A stretch of DNA of 64,000 bases from Zychaea mexicana (taxonomy: Eukaryota > Mucoromycota > Mucoromycetes > Mucorales > Lichtheimiaceae), in contig NW_026516671.1 in the NCBI RefSeq assembly GCF_025766255.1, positions 248,001 through 312,000 of the forward strand, in the 5' to 3' direction. Below the pieces are notes generated by a model. The model saw nothing but the letters and a program-made list of their open reading frames with translations, made no database searches and was not told where the DNA came from. How positions within the stretch are numbered: the first letter of the stretch is position 1; the number at the start of each line of letters is the position of its first letter. The translations under genes and the position numbers were made by a program. Shown piece after piece: positions 62,091 through 64,000 of the stretch.

Positions 62091-63665
62091 ACTTCAGAGC
62101 GTCGATGGTGGTCTCCCTTCCCCCACCCCCACCCCCAAACTTAGTAAAGAGACAGATGGGCCAACCGACTACAGCAGCAGTCAGATTATGTATTATCGTC
62201 TTTAATTTGTTCGGCTTCTTTTGTTGAATGTCAAATTTGTTTGGCATGATCCAAGAGTCATTATACATTTTGATTGATTTCAACTTTCTTGTTTTTTATT
62301 TACCATTTGAAGTAGAATGGGGATAAAACTAAATTAAAACATTTTGACCGTTAAAGAGAAGAAAACAATGCATGCTGGACCCAGATGTGCGTAAATGGTA
62401 TTATGTTGCTCTAAATATACTAAATCCTCCTCCATTCTGCCTATGAACTGAGCAGTGCAGGTTATTCGGCAAGCAAGCCGTTCGTGATCCGTATCGCCAT
62501 CACACACTGAGTGGCTGTCTCTACCACAAGTATGTATGAATTCATGGGGCTCATCCTTTGGATGTTTTTTACATGGCAGTTTGTACTTCATACCTCATTT
62601 AAAAACGAAACTACCCAATGAAACAGCTTGTCTTGGGCCCCCAGCCCTCATTAGTTTCTAATGGCACATTAAGAAAAGCACTCACACCCTGACGTGCTAC
62701 CTACCACAGTGTTTTGGGATAAAGTTTCCCTATTTAATCGAATCAAAGAACCCTTATGCTTCCCATCATATTTAATGTCATATGAGGTACTTTGTCAGAC
62801 AGAAGAATATGTTATCAAACATCCAAAAGGATAAAAAAGATCCCCAATCAAGCAGCAAAGTTTATCCTTTATCCGTTTTACTTTTATTATGCTGCTTGTT
62901 GCCAAGTGGAAATACTACTACTGTGATGGGCGTGATATGGAATAAAACGAGATTCTCAAAGGGCGGGAAGGTAAAATACATCAAGTAAAGGAACGAGGTT
63001 ACCCTCCTCCTCACATGATAGCGAATCGACCTCTAATCAACTCGTGCCACCCCAATCTTCCTTTTTGAGCTGAAATGTGCGCATGACAGTAAAGAAGAGC
63101 TACGAAATACCTATTATGGAACAGGATTGTCAAGAAAAATTGCAAATGATAAAACACTCCTTATCTCGCCAAATAGAAGCATCGGAACGGGCGCACAGAA
63201 AAGAATAGCTGGTATTTGATCCGAAAAAGAACTAGAGCATGCAGTAGACCCATATATTGGTGTTGCGTCTACTCTCTCGTGTGTGCCAACTCAATGAGCT
63301 GTTGTGTGTGAATTGGAATCGCGTCCCAAGCTTTTGTAAATACGGTATAATAACTTATCGTGTGGCAAAGTTTATATTACGCCCATACTGGTTGTGCGTG
63401 ATGCATGCATGGGCCGTGCAACCTTGAGAACTTCCCAATGATAGCGTCTGCCACTAGTACTTGTATTCTCTGAGGTGTCTCAAGCCTTGTACAAGAAACC
63501 TCAACCCTACTATTCGCTATTATAATACCACTACTTTAACTATTCTCTACTATGACATGGTGATGATGGGCAGATAAAAGCTTGCTTTCTAGCCAGATCA
63601 GAAAATAATCTCACGCTCTCTTTTTCTTTCTCTTCACATCTCTTCTTCTTCTTTCCTCACAAACC

Positions 63666-64000
63666 ATGGAAGATAAGACCTACGAGGGTCCTCATGACGC
63701 CGGCGTGCATATCGAGGAAGGTGGAAGGCAACAAGGTGACGGCTTCTTTAGCAGCATACAAGCACGCTATGCCAAAGTTGATCCAGCAAGCTATCTGCGT
63801 CGTCCTGACGAAACAGGTTTCCAATACTGGGGTCGTCGTCTCGGCTCCTTGAAGCCTGTTGAGCTTTTGCTTGCTGAATATGCAAATACCGAACTGCGAC
63901 AGTACTTGAACGCGTGGCAGCTTGTCTTCATTGGTATTGGTGCTATTATTGGAACTGGTAAGTTGTACTGCAGCATCCTATTAGTATTGTAGTCGCTGTC
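63666..64000 (+). CDS. Amino-acid permease (APC superfamily), first exon only
   Basis: Exon 1 is 63666-63957, ending at ACTG|GTAAGT, and the gene continues past the window. The roughly 97 residues seen are a charged cytosolic tail, an amphipathic stretch (GSLKPVELLLAEYANTELRQ) and the start of TM1 with LVFIGIGAIIGTG. GAIIGTG is the substrate-binding unwound segment of TM1 in APC/CAT transporters. Substrate is unknown. A CT-rich leader precedes the ATG. Confidence 0.85.

Larger units (their letters stand above)
57220..63665. other. 6.4-kb desert with transposon fragments
   Basis: No intact gene is seen. Identified pieces are a Fanzor-type C-terminal fragment (58883-59317), a LINE endonuclease relic (61885-62090) and a coding-like island at 60340-60510. 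Frames between 57390 and 58620 read partly like protein in changing frames (for example LYHGRRPYKRGGPMYDVTNF near 57990-58050, SLDNLPRLGIRIIKEDGKSI near 58514) but no family is recognised. The last 100 bp are the CT-rich leader of the amino-acid permease. Confidence 0.6.

Overview
This window is nuclear DNA from a filamentous fungus. It most likely comes from an early-diverging lineage (Mucoromycota, Mucorales-like). The reasons are short GT-AG introns (about 45-150 nt) in nearly every gene, polyglutamine and CAG/CAA tracts in several proteins, a mitochondrial-type EF-P gene, an NRC-2/Fpk1-type kinase, and AT-rich deserts holding decayed transposons. The exact genus cannot be fixed from the sequence alone. 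I assembled the gene models by hand from splice sites, reading phase and family alignments held in memory. Phases close in every complete multi-exon model.

Layout, left to right. 1-2237 (-): a PSP1-domain protein, running off the left edge. 2238-11233: a 9 kb desert with coding-like relics. 11234-12121 (-): a small basic protein with a PP1-docking motif. 14509-16934 (+): an Fpk1/NRC-2 AGC kinase. 17526-19561 (-): ATP1. 20354-21551 (+): UTP23. 21789-24523 (-): a CBS-PB1 membrane-anchored protein. 24826-26560 (-): cytosolic tryptophanyl-tRNA synthetase, sharing a 206-bp divergent promoter with a mitochondrial EF-P gene at 26767-27682 (+). 29014-30345 (+): a mitochondrial NAD+/pyrimidine-type carrier. 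30346-34273: a desert with an intact-ended pogo/Tigger-type MITE. 34274-36236 (+): a MATE transporter. 36688-39860 (+): a FHIP/RAI16-like protein. 40071-44807 (-): AP-3 delta. 44808-46567: a gap with a LINE reverse-transcriptase relic. 46568-48774 (-): a PTR2 peptide transporter. 48775-53142: a desert with a TTGGCGC repeat array and a pogo-like relic. 53143-55085 (+): a DDX59-type DEAD-box protein. 55256-57219 (-): a Csm1/Pcs1 monopolin homologue. 57220-63665: a desert with a C-terminal Fanzor (eukaryotic TnpB) fragment and a LINE endonuclease relic. 63666-end (+): the first exon of an amino-acid permease.

The genes form no pathway cluster; most are housekeeping. ATP1, EF-P and the carrier are mitochondrial. 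The MATE protein, FHIP and AP-3 delta all relate to membrane trafficking or the vacuole. The most notable non-routine item is the Fanzor-type RuvC/zinc-ribbon fragment at 58.9-59.3 kb. Next are the 465-bp MITE with perfect 25-bp inverted ends and a dispersed three-copy GCGCCAA repeat seen in two deserts in opposite orientation.
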